From Anaerolineae bacterium (GTDB taxonomy: Bacteria > Chloroflexota > Anaerolineae > Anaerolineales > Villigracilaceae), in NCBI GenBank assembly GCA_018648655.1, contig JABGQV010000094.1:1-40256 (forward strand): a stretch of DNA of 40,256 nucleotides. The letters are read 5' to 3'. The translations under genes were made by a program, and so were the position numbers. The first letter of the stretch is position 1, and each line of letters opens with the position of its first letter. A model generated the notes under the pieces. That model did not search any database. It was not told where the DNA came from and saw nothing but the letters and a program-made list of their open reading frames with translations. Below are positions 22,567-29,088 of this stretch, piece by piece.

Positions 22567-23871
22567 TTATTGGGCAGCAGGTTGTGGTGCACCAAATAAT
22601 TCAGTTAGCGTTTCTTCTAAATCTGGGTCAGTGGGGACATTTGTTTGCCAGATATCAAAAATCGCAATAGTGTAGCTTTCTTTTGTTTCTAGCAACCACT
22701 CTTGGAAAATAAGGTCCTTTGCACGCTGGAGAGCATTAGCATCAAGAGGGCGTTCTTCGCGACCCAATAATTGGATAATGTGGAAGCCAAATTGGCTTTC
22801 AATGGCTTCGCTAACTTCGCCAATCTCCTCAAGTGTAAAGGCAGCTTCTTCAAACTCAGGCACCATTGCGCCTCGGCTAAACCAACCTAAATCGCCTTGA
22901 TTGCTTGCTGCACTAGGATCAGCAGAAAATTCTACAGCGAGTGTGCCAAAATCTTCACCGGAGCCAAGTCGTTCAAGAACAAGAGCAGCAGTAACGGCAT
23001 CTGGGACAAGAATGTGACGTGCCCAAACTTCTTCGCCTGTATTTTCAACATCTTCTGTAAGAATCTCATAAAGAGCTTCGTAATAAAGTTGTGATTCGAA
23101 AAGGAAGCGGAAGTCTTCTTCAGTCAAACCCGTTTCTGTGTAGAGAGTCAAGATTTCTTGATACTCTGCTGCATATCCTTCTGCGGTATAAGGCGTGGCT
23201 GTTAAAGTTGGGATGGGTGGAACAGTAGGAATAGCTTCACTGGTTGGCTCTACTTCTTCCTCTTCTGTTGGAACTGCGGTTGGTTCAGGTGTAGAAGTTG
23301 GAGCTTCAGTGGGGATAGGCGTTACCGTAACGATTTCCATCTGCTCATCTGTTAGTGTTGGGTATTCTTCAGCAACAAAAGGCTCGGTGGTCGGGGCAGC
23401 AGTCGGAGTCCCATCTGGGAAATATCCTAAGAAGGCTTCTAATTCTTTTTCTATATCTTCTTCAGAAACCGTGATGCCGCGCTTAATGGCTTCTTCTTTA
23501 TAAACCAACTCATTGGTCATTGTGTCAAGAACATTTTGTCCTACCGAGGCTGGTTGGCTCAAATGGGCTTCAATGGGCTGAATTTGAGCAGCAACATCCA
23601 TGCCAAATTGTTGCCCCATTTGGGCATATTGGATATATTGGTTAATGAGGCTCTTTCTTTCAAGACGAACACGAGCTTGAAATTGTGAAATGCTAATTTT
23701 CTCATCATTAACGGTTGCGACTGCTTTTTGTGTCTGCAGAACAGTTTGATCAAGATAGCCATAGCCAATTAAAAGAACTACAGACAGAACTACAACAATC
23801 GCGATATTACGGACAAGAGTAGCTTGTTGTTCTTCGCGCTCTCTCCGTGCAACAAATTTATTTTTAGTCAT
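22567..23871 (-). CDS. Membrane-anchored parvulin-type peptidyl-prolyl isomerase (PrsA/SurA-like)
   Basis: This 434-residue extracytoplasmic foldase has a basic cytosolic start (FVARREREEQQ) and then one membrane anchor (about 22-41). A SurA-N-like segment (48-140: AVATVNDEKISISQFQARV) follows. Next is a Pro/Thr/Glu-rich linker (about 158-235). The parvulin domain (about 283-375) has ARHILV, LGSGEDFGTLAVEFSADPSAA, GDLGWFSRGAMVPEFEEAAF and FGFHIIQLLGRE. It helps exported proteins fold. The long T/P/E linker is unusual in SurA or PrsA and looks like a surface spacer. A terminator-like hairpin ends 14 nt before the ATG, just downstream of the rpsR operon. Confidence 0.88.
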   Translation of the reverse strand: MTKNKFVARREREEQQATLVRNIAIVVVLSVVLLIGYGYLDQTVLQTQKAVATVNDEKISISQFQARVRLERKSLINQYIQYAQMGQQFGMDVAAQIQPIEAHLSQPASVGQNVLDTMTNELVYKEEAIKRGITVSEEDIEKELEAFLGYFPDGTPTAAPTTEPFVAEEYPTLTDEQMEIVTVTPIPTEAPTSTPEPTAVPTEEEEVEPTSEAIPTVPPIPTLTATPYTAEGYAAEYQEILTLYTETGLTEEDFRFLFESQLYYEALYEILTEDVENTGEEVWARHILVPDAVTAALVLERLGSGEDFGTLAVEFSADPSAASNQGDLGWFSRGAMVPEFEEAAFTLEEIGEVSEAIESQFGFHIIQLLGREERPLDANALQRAKDLIFQEWLLETKESYTIAIFDIWQTNVPTDPDLEETLTELFGAPQPAAQ

Positions 23872-23885
23872 AATTTCTCTTCTTA

Positions 23886-23927
23886 AAAATTAACGGGGCA
23901 TGGTCTAAGCCATGCCCCGTTAATTTT
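23886..23927 (-). terminator. Terminator of the rpsF-ssb-rpsR operon
   Basis: An 18-bp perfect stem, AAAATTAACGGGGCATGG and its complement (23886-23903 with 23910-23927), has a 6-nt loop. On the minus strand it is followed by TTTTTAAG. It sits 10 bp beyond the rpsR stop and 14 nt before the parvulin start. Confidence 0.92.
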
Positions 23928-23937
23928 GCTAGGTATA

Positions 23938-24210
23938 TTAACGACCCTCGTCCCAATATTCGCCTGTGAAAGGCAATAAAGCAATTTGGCGGGCTCGTTT
24001 GATTTCTCCGGCAACTGCGCGTTGGTGGCGAGCGCAAGTTCCAGTTTGACGACGAGGGCGGATTTTACCTTCCTCGGTGATAAGGCGACGTAACAAGTCT
24101 GTATTCTTATAATTCAAATCAACGCTTTTATCGGTGCAAAACTGACAGACTTTGGGGCGCGAAAAAAATCGCGAACGTTTCTGAAACGAACGTTTTTTAA
24201 ATGCTGACAT
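23938..24210 (-). CDS. rpsR: 30S ribosomal protein S18
   Basis: These 90 residues run from the ATG at 24210, supported by GGAGTTAGTA just upstream; the longer frame would begin at a TTG inside that site. Family signatures are CQFCTDKSVDLNYKNTDLLRRLITEEGKIRPRRQTGTCARHQRAVAGEIKRARQIALLPF. Cys27, Cys30, Cys63 and His66 form the zinc-binding pattern kept in some S18 proteins. S18 binds S6 in the 30S platform, and the S6 gene is in the same operon. It is the last gene of rpsF-ssb-rpsR; rplI, which often follows, is absent. Confidence 0.96.
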   Translation of the reverse strand: MSAFKKRSFQKRSRFFSRPKVCQFCTDKSVDLNYKNTDLLRRLITEEGKIRPRRQTGTCARHQRAVAGEIKRARQIALLPFTGEYWDEGR

Positions 24211-24233
24211 TACTAACTCCAAATAAAACTAAT

Positions 24234-24647
24234 TTAGAAAGGAAATTCATCTTCATCTACATCAGGTGGTGTATCTTCTATAACACTATTTTCTTCTTGC
24301 TGAATTTTAGTGCGTCTTTCGCCGAGCATGGTCATTTCGTTGGCAATCAACTCAACAGTGCTTCGCTTCTGGCCTTCTTTATCTTCCCATTGGCGAGTTT
24401 TGAGTCTGCCTTCGATATAAACTTGTTGGCCTTTCTTGAGAAATTCATTACAAATTTCAGCAAGTTTTCCCCAAGAAACGACTTTAAACCACTCTGTTTC
24501 AGAGCGGGCTTCGCCGTTTGGGCTTTTCCAAGAACGACTTACAGCAACAGAAAAAGTAGTTACAGGACGACCAGAGGGTGTATAGCGCATTTCAGGATCG
24601 CGCCCTAAGTTCCCAATAATCATCACTTTATTTAAGCCTCGGCTCAT
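24234..24647 (-). CDS. ssb: Single-stranded DNA-binding protein
   Basis: The 137-residue protein has an OB fold at residues 1-105 (LNKVMIIGNLGRDPEMRYTPSGRPVTTFSVAVSR ... FLKKGQQVYIEGRLKTRQWEDKEGQKR). A short linker leads to the acidic tip DVDEDEFPF, the partner-docking tail of bacterial SSB (variant of DDDIPF). It protects single-stranded DNA in replication and repair and recruits other proteins through the tail. AAGGAG 8 nt upstream sets the start. It lies between rpsF and rpsR, the usual bacterial order, so replication and ribosome output are co-transcribed. Confidence 0.96.
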   Translation of the reverse strand: MSRGLNKVMIIGNLGRDPEMRYTPSGRPVTTFSVAVSRSWKSPNGEARSETEWFKVVSWGKLAEICNEFLKKGQQVYIEGRLKTRQWEDKEGQKRSTVELIANEMTMLGERRTKIQQEENSVIEDTPPDVDEDEFPF

Positions 24648-24683
24648 AAGAAACTCCTTATTCTATAGAAGAAACCCAATATA

Positions 24684-24968
24684 TTAATCGACGAGAACAA
24701 GCATGTGGCGCATAAGCGGTTCAAGGAAACGCAGTTTGCGGTCTAATTCTGCTGTTGCACTAGGAAGCATATTGGCATGGATCAAAATATATTGACCCTC
24801 AAGTTGTTTGCGAATCATATAAGCCATCTTACGACGGCCCCAAAGATCCACTTTCTCAACACTACCCTCTGATTCGCTAACCCAGCTTTTAATTTTGTCA
24901 AGAGTTTCATTAAAAGCGGTTTCATCCAAATCAGGATGGATTATACAAGTTAATTCGTAATTACGCAT
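24684..24968 (-). CDS. rpsF: 30S ribosomal protein S6
   Basis: These 94 residues run from the ATG at 24968 (MRNYELTCIIHPDLDE). AGGAGG precedes it by 11 nt. The open frame reaches back to 25043, but those residues are not S6-like and lie over the structured leader. Landmarks are KIKSWVSESEGSVEKVDLWGRRKMAYMIRKQLEGQYILIHANM and LDRKLRFLEPLMRHMLV. S6 pairs with S18 in the 30S platform, and the S6:S18 dimer is a known translational repressor of this operon type in other bacteria. First gene of rpsF-ssb-rpsR. Confidence 0.95.
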   Translation of the reverse strand: MRNYELTCIIHPDLDETAFNETLDKIKSWVSESEGSVEKVDLWGRRKMAYMIRKQLEGQYILIHANMLPSATAELDRKLRFLEPLMRHMLVLVD

Positions 24969-24995
24969 GTGGGGGGAAACCTCCTTTCCCTGGGG

Positions 24996-25044
24996 TATGC
25001 TTTTGGTCAACACCGTGAGTGAGCCAAAAGCGGAAAGAAGCATA
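24996..25044 (-). promoter_or_regulatory. Candidate S6:S18-type leader structure of rpsF
   Basis: In the leader RNA, GCUUUUGG (25031-25024) pairs with CCAAAAGC (25006-24999). Just before the stem, a 10-nt asymmetric bulge ends in CC with G opening the helix (CCG, 25033-25031). UAU (25044-25042) can close with AUA (24998-24996). This matches the known layout of a CCG bulge between a stem and a hairpin, but the outer helix is weak. Confidence 0.45.
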
Positions 25045-25079
25045 TCGCTCTGGATATACTTTTAAATTGAACGGCTCGT

Positions 25080-25085
25080 ATTCTA
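25080..25085 (-). promoter_or_regulatory. Extended -10 promoter of the rpsF operon
   Basis: TGC-TAGAAT on the minus strand gives a leader of about 105 nt that contains the candidate S6:S18 structure. No -35 match is evident. Confidence 0.45.
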
Positions 25086-25202
25086 GCACAAAGCATCTGT
25101 TTTGGGAGGGGTATACTTTTGGATAAATAGGAAGGTGACGTGCGCTCTTTGGACTTGTTACTGTGAAAAGAAAAGAAATTTATTCCCCGAACATATGCCG
25201 TT

Positions 25203-25244
25203 AAAAGAAACTTCACGGTCAGCATCATAGCTAACCGTGAAGTG
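25203..25244 (-). terminator. Terminator of the tRNA-Pro gene
   Basis: On the minus strand ACTTCACGGT pairs with ACCGTGAAGT (outer part 25211-25219 with 25234-25242), extended inward by AGC/GCT, and is followed by TTTCTTTT. Confidence 0.8.
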
Positions 25245-25249
25245 AATAG

Positions 25250-25324
25250 TCGGGATGGAGGGATTTGAACCCACGACCTCGCCGACCCGAACGGCGCGCG
25301 CTGGCCGGGCTGCGCCACATCCCG
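25250..25324 (-). tRNA. tRNA-Pro (anticodon CGG)
   Basis: The acceptor stem CGGGATG/CATCCCG, D stem GCGC/GCGC and anticodon stem CGCCG/CGGCG are all complementary. The loop TTCGGGT places CGG at positions 34-36, which reads codon CCG. The T arm GTGGG-TTCAAAT-CCCTC has one T-T mismatch. The discriminator is A, and the 3' CCA is not encoded. Confidence 0.93.
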
Positions 25325-25414
25325 AATATCGGCGTGATTATAATGGTCGGATTTCTTTTTAGCAAGCCACCTGAGATTAGAGGAGGAAACTCTGAATGTT
25401 AAAGAAAACAGTAC

Positions 25415-25465
25415 TTAAGGTTAACCCGTATTTTTTAAGATTAAGGTATAATGAGCCAACCTTAA
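25415..25465 (+). promoter_or_regulatory. Promoter of the response-regulator gene with repeated TTAAGG boxes
   Basis: TATAAT is at 25447-25452. TTAAGGTT (25415-25422), the tandem TTAAGA-TTAAGGT (25435-25447) and inverted AACCTTAA (25458-25465) surround the -10, a likely binding-site array. The leader is about 65 nt and has no clear Shine-Dalgarno. Confidence 0.5.
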
Positions 25466-25524
25466 ATTAAAGGGCTAATCCCACAGGGGAAAATAGTCAC
25501 TTTACGGAAAAAAAAGCATAAAAA

Positions 25525-26196
25525 ATGACACCCACAAAAGCAATTGATGCAACAGTCCTGATTATAGAAGGAAAACATCCAGAGTTTCCTTCTTTTAGTA
25601 TCCCCCTGCAAAAAAAAGGATTTGATGTACGTGTTGCCAGAAGTGGAAAAGAAGCCTCAACACAGCTTGAAGAAGTTGCCCCCGATATCCTTGTTGTCAA
25701 CGCCGCCTCAATGCGCAGCAGCGGCATTCGTATTTGTAAAAAACTTCAAGCGTTAGATGAAAAAATTCCTATTATCCTTATTCTTGAGCCAGATAAAAAA
25801 GTTAACGATGATGCAGCTACGCTTATTCTTTATCATCCCTTCACAATTTTAAAACTGACCAATCGCATTAAGCCTTTACTGCCTAGTGATGGCAATAATG
25901 TTTTTCAAGTTGGTGAAATTCGGCTTGATAATGATCGTAAAAGAGTTCGTTGTTTGGGACAAAATGCGCGTCTTACACCCCGACTTGTTGCACTTTTACA
26001 AGCTCTTATGGAGCACCCTGGTGAAGTTGTAGAGCGCGAAGAGCTCTTCAAAAAAGTTTGGGAAACAGACTATACGGGTGATACCCGTACCCTCGATGTA
26101 CATATCTCGTGGCTTCGTAAAGCCATTGAGCCAGACCCTACAAAGCCTAAATTCCTGCGAACAATTCGCGGGGTTGGCTATAAGCTAGATATCTAA
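25525..26196 (+). CDS. OmpR-type response regulator with a degenerate (non-phosphorylatable) receiver
   Basis: The 223-residue protein has a receiver-like N-domain (about 9-118) and an OmpR/PhoB winged-helix C-domain (about 125-223). The C-domain shows LTPRLVALLQALMEHPGEVVEREELFKKVW, TRTLDVHISWLRKAIEPDP and FLRTIRGVGYKL. The receiver lacks the phosphorylation set. The acid pair after strand 1 is E15-G16 (VLIIEGKH), the phospho-acceptor Asp is Asn59 (ILVVNAAS), and the invariant Lys is His104 (LYHPF). It therefore cannot work by aspartyl phosphorylation in the usual way and may respond to protein level, a ligand, or a partner. No histidine kinase is adjacent. Confidence 0.88.
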   Translation: MTPTKAIDATVLIIEGKHPEFPSFSIPLQKKGFDVRVARSGKEASTQLEEVAPDILVVNAASMRSSGIRICKKLQALDEKIPIILILEPDKKVNDDAATLILYHPFTILKLTNRIKPLLPSDGNNVFQVGEIRLDNDRKRVRCLGQNARLTPRLVALLQALMEHPGEVVEREELFKKVWETDYTGDTRTLDVHISWLRKAIEPDPTKPKFLRTIRGVGYKLDI

Positions 26197-26225
26197 AATA
26201 AGGCGACCATTGGTCGCCTTATTTT
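26195..26225. terminator. Bidirectional terminator between the response regulator and the methyltransferase
   Basis: AAAATAAGGCGACCA (26195-26209) and TGGTCGCCTTATTTT (26211-26225) are perfect complements around one base. On the minus strand the hairpin overlaps the methyltransferase stop codon. Confidence 0.9.
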
Positions 26226-27442
26226 TTTATGATAGTCTGGTAGCGCGCTCCATTTACCCCTACTGCGCGCACGCAAATTTGATTGCCAATTTGCCCCTCT
26301 AGTTTTATTTCTGAAGGAATTTCACCGCGCCGAGCGGGGAGTATAGCTTGAGTGCTACTATTGAAGACTTCTCCATCCCAATCTTGATCCACTTCCCAAT
26401 AAGCTAGCTTGGCCAGATATTCTGAATGGACATGGATGTGTCTTTTGTCTAAAATTGCAAAATCGACAAGCTCAAGTTTGGGGAGGGGGGAAGTAGTGTC
26501 CTGTTCGAGCCTGAAAGACGCTCCTTTTTCTGCAAGCCTGCTTAAGGTCACACGTGTTGCTTGCCAGGTAGCATCGGTGGTAATGAAATTGCGTTCTAAA
26601 CTCGCCGCAACGCGGGCTGTTGTTCCCGATCCACAGAAAAAATCTGCCACTAAATCACCTTTATTTGATGATGCTTTGATAATCCGCTCTAACAGGGCTT
26701 CAGGTTTTTGGGTGGGATAGCCTGTGCGTTCATTATGTAAGCGTGCCACAACGGGGAAATACCACCAATCTTCGGGCACTTTGCCGCGTTTGAGATTAGG
26801 CTTTTTGCCAAAACCCGCTTTTTTAGATGATTTGAAAGTTTTGACCGTATTTTTGTTATAGGGGACGCGTATATCGTCTGCATTGAAGGTGTAATCTTTT
26901 TTATTTTTGACGTAGGCAAGGATGGTATCGTGTTTGCGATTGAAGGCACTTTTTATGGGAGAGGGACCGTGATAGGTCCAAATGATTTCATTATTTAGGT
27001 TTTCATCGCCAAAAATTTCATCAAGCAGAACACGCGCATAGGCACTGGCGTGCCAATCAAGATGTAGATAGAGAGTGCCATTTGGTGCAAGCAGGCGGTG
27101 CATGAGATGTAGGCGTTGATAGAGAAAATCGAGATAGGTATCAAGATCATTCCAATTATCTTGATAACCATCTACTGTTTCCCACTCTTGGGGTTTACGG
27201 GAATCTTTATTACGCCCTATACGAGCTGAGAAATTTCGATTTGTAAAAAATGGGGGGTCTATATAGATGAGATTAATGTGCCCCTCGTATTCAGGCATCA
27301 GGGCGGTCATGATAGCGAGATTATCGCCGCGTATTAATCTGTTTTGGAGAGGGGCAGAGGTGGGATTTATCCATGCATCTCTTTTGAGGGTGGCAGGAGT
27401 GTATTTACGAAGTTTTTTGTTTTTCCAAGTAAGTAAGGGCAT
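26219..27442 (-). CDS. Site-specific DNA methyltransferase, N6-adenine/N4-cytosine (beta type), orphan
   Basis: This 407-residue enzyme is of the type III Mod-like beta class. Catalytic motif IV DPPF (62-65, LIYIDPPFFTNRNF) comes before the AdoMet-binding motif I DFFCGSGTT (267-275). TGYPTQKPEALLERII lies just upstream of motif I, as usual for this class. The central part (about 150-230) is the likely target-recognition region. No restriction subunit, helicase or specificity protein is visible on either side, so it may be a solitary methyltransferase acting in regulation or protection. It follows the L,D-transpeptidase by 43 bp on the same strand. The modified base and target sequence cannot be read from the sequence. 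Confidence 0.9.
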   Translation of the reverse strand: MPLLTWKNKKLRKYTPATLKRDAWINPTSAPLQNRLIRGDNLAIMTALMPEYEGHINLIYIDPPFFTNRNFSARIGRNKDSRKPQEWETVDGYQDNWNDLDTYLDFLYQRLHLMHRLLAPNGTLYLHLDWHASAYARVLLDEIFGDENLNNEIIWTYHGPSPIKSAFNRKHDTILAYVKNKKDYTFNADDIRVPYNKNTVKTFKSSKKAGFGKKPNLKRGKVPEDWWYFPVVARLHNERTGYPTQKPEALLERIIKASSNKGDLVADFFCGSGTTARVAASLERNFITTDATWQATRVTLSRLAEKGASFRLEQDTTSPLPKLELVDFAILDKRHIHVHSEYLAKLAYWEVDQDWDGEVFNSSTQAILPARRGEIPSEIKLEGQIGNQICVRAVGVNGARYQTIIKK

Positions 27443-27485
27443 TTTTTAGTGGTTGGTTAAAGTGAGCGTGTAATTCCTGATATCC

Positions 27486-28529
27486 TTAGCTATAAAAGAT
27501 ATTCACGGTTGTTCCAAAACCACGCCTATAAAGTTGGGGGCCATCATGAACAGGGCGAAACCATCGAAAAATCCATTTTGCATCTGCGCAAGTCATATTG
27601 ATACAGCCATGACTCATTGGAACGCCATAATTATCGTGCCAGTATGTGCCATGGAAAGCATGTCCAAATTCGGTGAAGAAAGAAGTCCAGGGAACACCAG
27701 GGAGAACATAGGCATCAATATCGGAAACAAGGTCGCCTTCGCCCATATGTTTGGAGGGCATCTTTTCTCGGATATTGAAGATGCCAGCGGGGGTTTTTGT
27801 GCCAATGCCACTCGTGATATTGGGGCTATGTACAATGCCAGAAGAGATTATTGTTTCAAAAATAGGCTTATTATATTCATAGGCAACTAATCGTTGAGTA
27901 GAGAGATCAATATCGACGCGTTTGTCTGTGAAGTCTATATCGGGGGAGATAGGCGTAATTTCAGATGGGGGAATCATTCGTAAGTGGGATGGTTTAACGT
28001 GGTAAGGGGTGCCGTGCAGAAGCTCGTCATAGATGCGATACCAAAGTTCACCATCAGGGCCTTCTTCCATGCCATCTACCCAGTGAACGGATTCGTAATA
28101 AAGTCTATAGAGTGGCTCCCAACCTTTTCCTTTAATAAATCGCATAGCACGCGTAAATGGAACAGACACTTCAGCGAGATAGCGTTGCCCCTCTTCAAAA
28201 AGAGTTTGAGTGGGGTTATATAGAACCTGTACTCGTTGTAAGCGTGCTCGATGCACATATCCACCCCAAACACGGTACCAAACGGGATTATATACAGGCT
28301 CTTTGACAGTCACTGTTTCGTAAACGGTGAGTAAATCATCTCTATACCATTGCCCGATAATACGGCTTTCATCATCTGGCTCTTGATAAACGCTAATGGA
28401 CTCGATGGCAACACGCACCAGCATTCGATCATCAAAGATGCCGAAATTACTTTTGGCGGGAGAAAATGCCATCGTGCCAAGCCCTAATGTGCTGAGTTTG
28501 AGAAAGTCTCGCCTTGAAATAGTAGTCAT
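27486..28529 (-). CDS. Exported L,D-transpeptidase (YkuD family) with Tat leader
   Basis: The 347-residue protein starts MTTISRRDFLKLSTLGLG, a twin-arginine export signal. Residues about 33-100 look like an SH3-type wall-binding module (VAIESISVYQEPDDESRIIGQWY). The YkuD catalytic domain follows at about 200-325 (DIDLSTQRLVAYEYNKPIFETIISSG), ending with HGTYWHDNYGVPMSHGCINM and nucleophile Cys309. It forms 3-3 cross-links in peptidoglycan or attaches proteins to it. Most YkuD enzymes use Sec; the Tat leader is less usual. A TAAAAT box ends 9 nt before the ATG with no Shine-Dalgarno, so the mRNA may be nearly leaderless. Confidence 0.9.
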   Translation of the reverse strand: MTTISRRDFLKLSTLGLGTMAFSPAKSNFGIFDDRMLVRVAIESISVYQEPDDESRIIGQWYRDDLLTVYETVTVKEPVYNPVWYRVWGGYVHRARLQRVQVLYNPTQTLFEEGQRYLAEVSVPFTRAMRFIKGKGWEPLYRLYYESVHWVDGMEEGPDGELWYRIYDELLHGTPYHVKPSHLRMIPPSEITPISPDIDFTDKRVDIDLSTQRLVAYEYNKPIFETIISSGIVHSPNITSGIGTKTPAGIFNIREKMPSKHMGEGDLVSDIDAYVLPGVPWTSFFTEFGHAFHGTYWHDNYGVPMSHGCINMTCADAKWIFRWFRPVHDGPQLYRRGFGTTVNIFYS

Positions 28530-28538
28530 TATCTTTGG

Positions 28539-28544
28539 ATTTTA
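28539..28544 (-). promoter_or_regulatory. -10 box of the L,D-transpeptidase gene
   Basis: TAAAAT on the minus strand lies 9 nt before the ATG, leaving a leader of only a few bases. Confidence 0.4.
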
Positions 28545-28623
28545 CCTTATTTTGATGAGTTGGATATGTGTAAATATGGTTTATCTCTAAGATGAGGAAA
28601 GCGGATATAACCTTACATAAAGT

Positions 28624-28652
28624 AAGAGCCTTCATCAAAGATGAAGGCTCTT
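28624..28652 (-). terminator. Terminator of the SWIM gene
   Basis: AAGAGCCTTCATC (28624-28636) and GATGAAGGCTCTT (28640-28652) form a 13-bp perfect stem with an AAA loop. The T-tract is short, so it may act weakly. Confidence 0.75.
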
Positions 28653-28677
28653 AAAAAAGGTTTTTTCAATAATGAAG

Positions 28678-28914
28678 CTAATTTAATGGCTCCATCCCTT
28701 TCATTATTTCTTCAAGTGCCATTGTGTGGCTGCAATATTCACGTGTTTGGAAAAAATCGCAAGTGCATTTTAGTTCTTTATTTTCAAAGGTGACTTTATG
28801 AGAATTATTTGTTCCATCTACAGAGATGACAAACGATTCTATATGGAAACGTTCTCGCTCGCTTTCTGCATAGCGCTTTGCTTTTTGGATTTTACCGATC
28901 ATTCCAGAGTCCAT
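28678..28914 (-). CDS. Stand-alone SWIM zinc-finger protein, 78 residues
   Basis: The protein consists almost only of a SWIM domain. A basic helix (KIQKAKRYAESERERF, 8-23) is followed by two strands (VISVDGTNNSHKVTFEN) and the metal site ELKCTCDFFQTREYCSHTMALEEI, with Cys50, Cys52, Cys61 and His63. SWIM fingers are found in larger proteins (MuDR transposases, SWI2/SNF2 helicases) and bind DNA or proteins; a free-standing copy of this size has no assigned function. GGAG 7 nt before the ATG sets the start. A strong promoter (29015-29043) and a terminator hairpin lie upstream, which suggests regulated expression. Confidence 0.8.
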   Translation of the reverse strand: MDSGMIGKIQKAKRYAESERERFHIESFVISVDGTNNSHKVTFENKELKCTCDFFQTREYCSHTMALEEIMKGMEPLN

Positions 28915-28936
28915 TTTATGCTCCTTTAGGTGGTTG

Positions 28937-28970
28937 AATAAAAAAACGCACGCGGAAATCGCGTGCGTTT
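28937..28970 (-). terminator. Terminator hairpin between the nadE end and the SWIM start
   Basis: AAACGCACGCG (28944-28954) pairs with CGCGTGCGTTT (28960-28970) around a 5-nt loop. On the minus strand a run of about seven T follows. It lies between the SWIM promoter and the SWIM ribosome-binding site. Confidence 0.9.
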
Positions 28971-28975
28971 ATCAG

Positions 28976-29008
28976 CTAAAAAGGGGAGTATGTATTCTCT
29001 ACTCTCAT
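28976..29008 (-). CDS. Possible 10-residue leader peptide, possibly leaderless
   Basis: The frame MRVENTYSPF, then TAG, begins 6 nt after the TATACT -10, at the expected transcription start. It ends 6 nt before the terminator stem. This is based on position only; the peptide is too short for recognition. Confidence 0.3.
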   Translation of the reverse strand: MRVENTYSPF

Positions 29009-29014
29009 AGTAAA

Positions 29015-29043
29015 AGTATATAGTGAAATGCGTCTTACGTCAA
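29015..29043 (-). promoter_or_regulatory. Sigma-70-type promoter upstream of the SWIM leader
   Basis: TTGACG (29043-29038) and TATACT (29020-29015) are separated by exactly 17 bp on the minus strand. It is the best-matching full promoter in the window and lies between the nadE stop and the hairpin at 28944-28970. Confidence 0.7.
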
Positions 29044-29088
29044 CGGGATATCTATAATTGTAATGAATTTCTAACAGAAAAACCTTTT

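Larger units (their letters stand above)
24969..25524. other. Long stretch without protein genes
   Basis: This holds the rpsF leader and promoter, the tRNA-Pro gene with its terminator, and the promoter region of the response regulator. In 25086-25202 and 25325-25410 I see nothing beyond an isolated TATACT near 25112. Confidence 0.7.

Noticed and set aside
24969-25043. 25-residue N-terminal extension of S6
   Set aside because: Not S6-like, lies upstream of a good AGGAGG, and covers the structured leader.
25007-25318. Minus-strand 103-codon frame across tRNA-Pro
   Set aside because: It covers a clear tRNA and its terminator, and the protein is composition noise.
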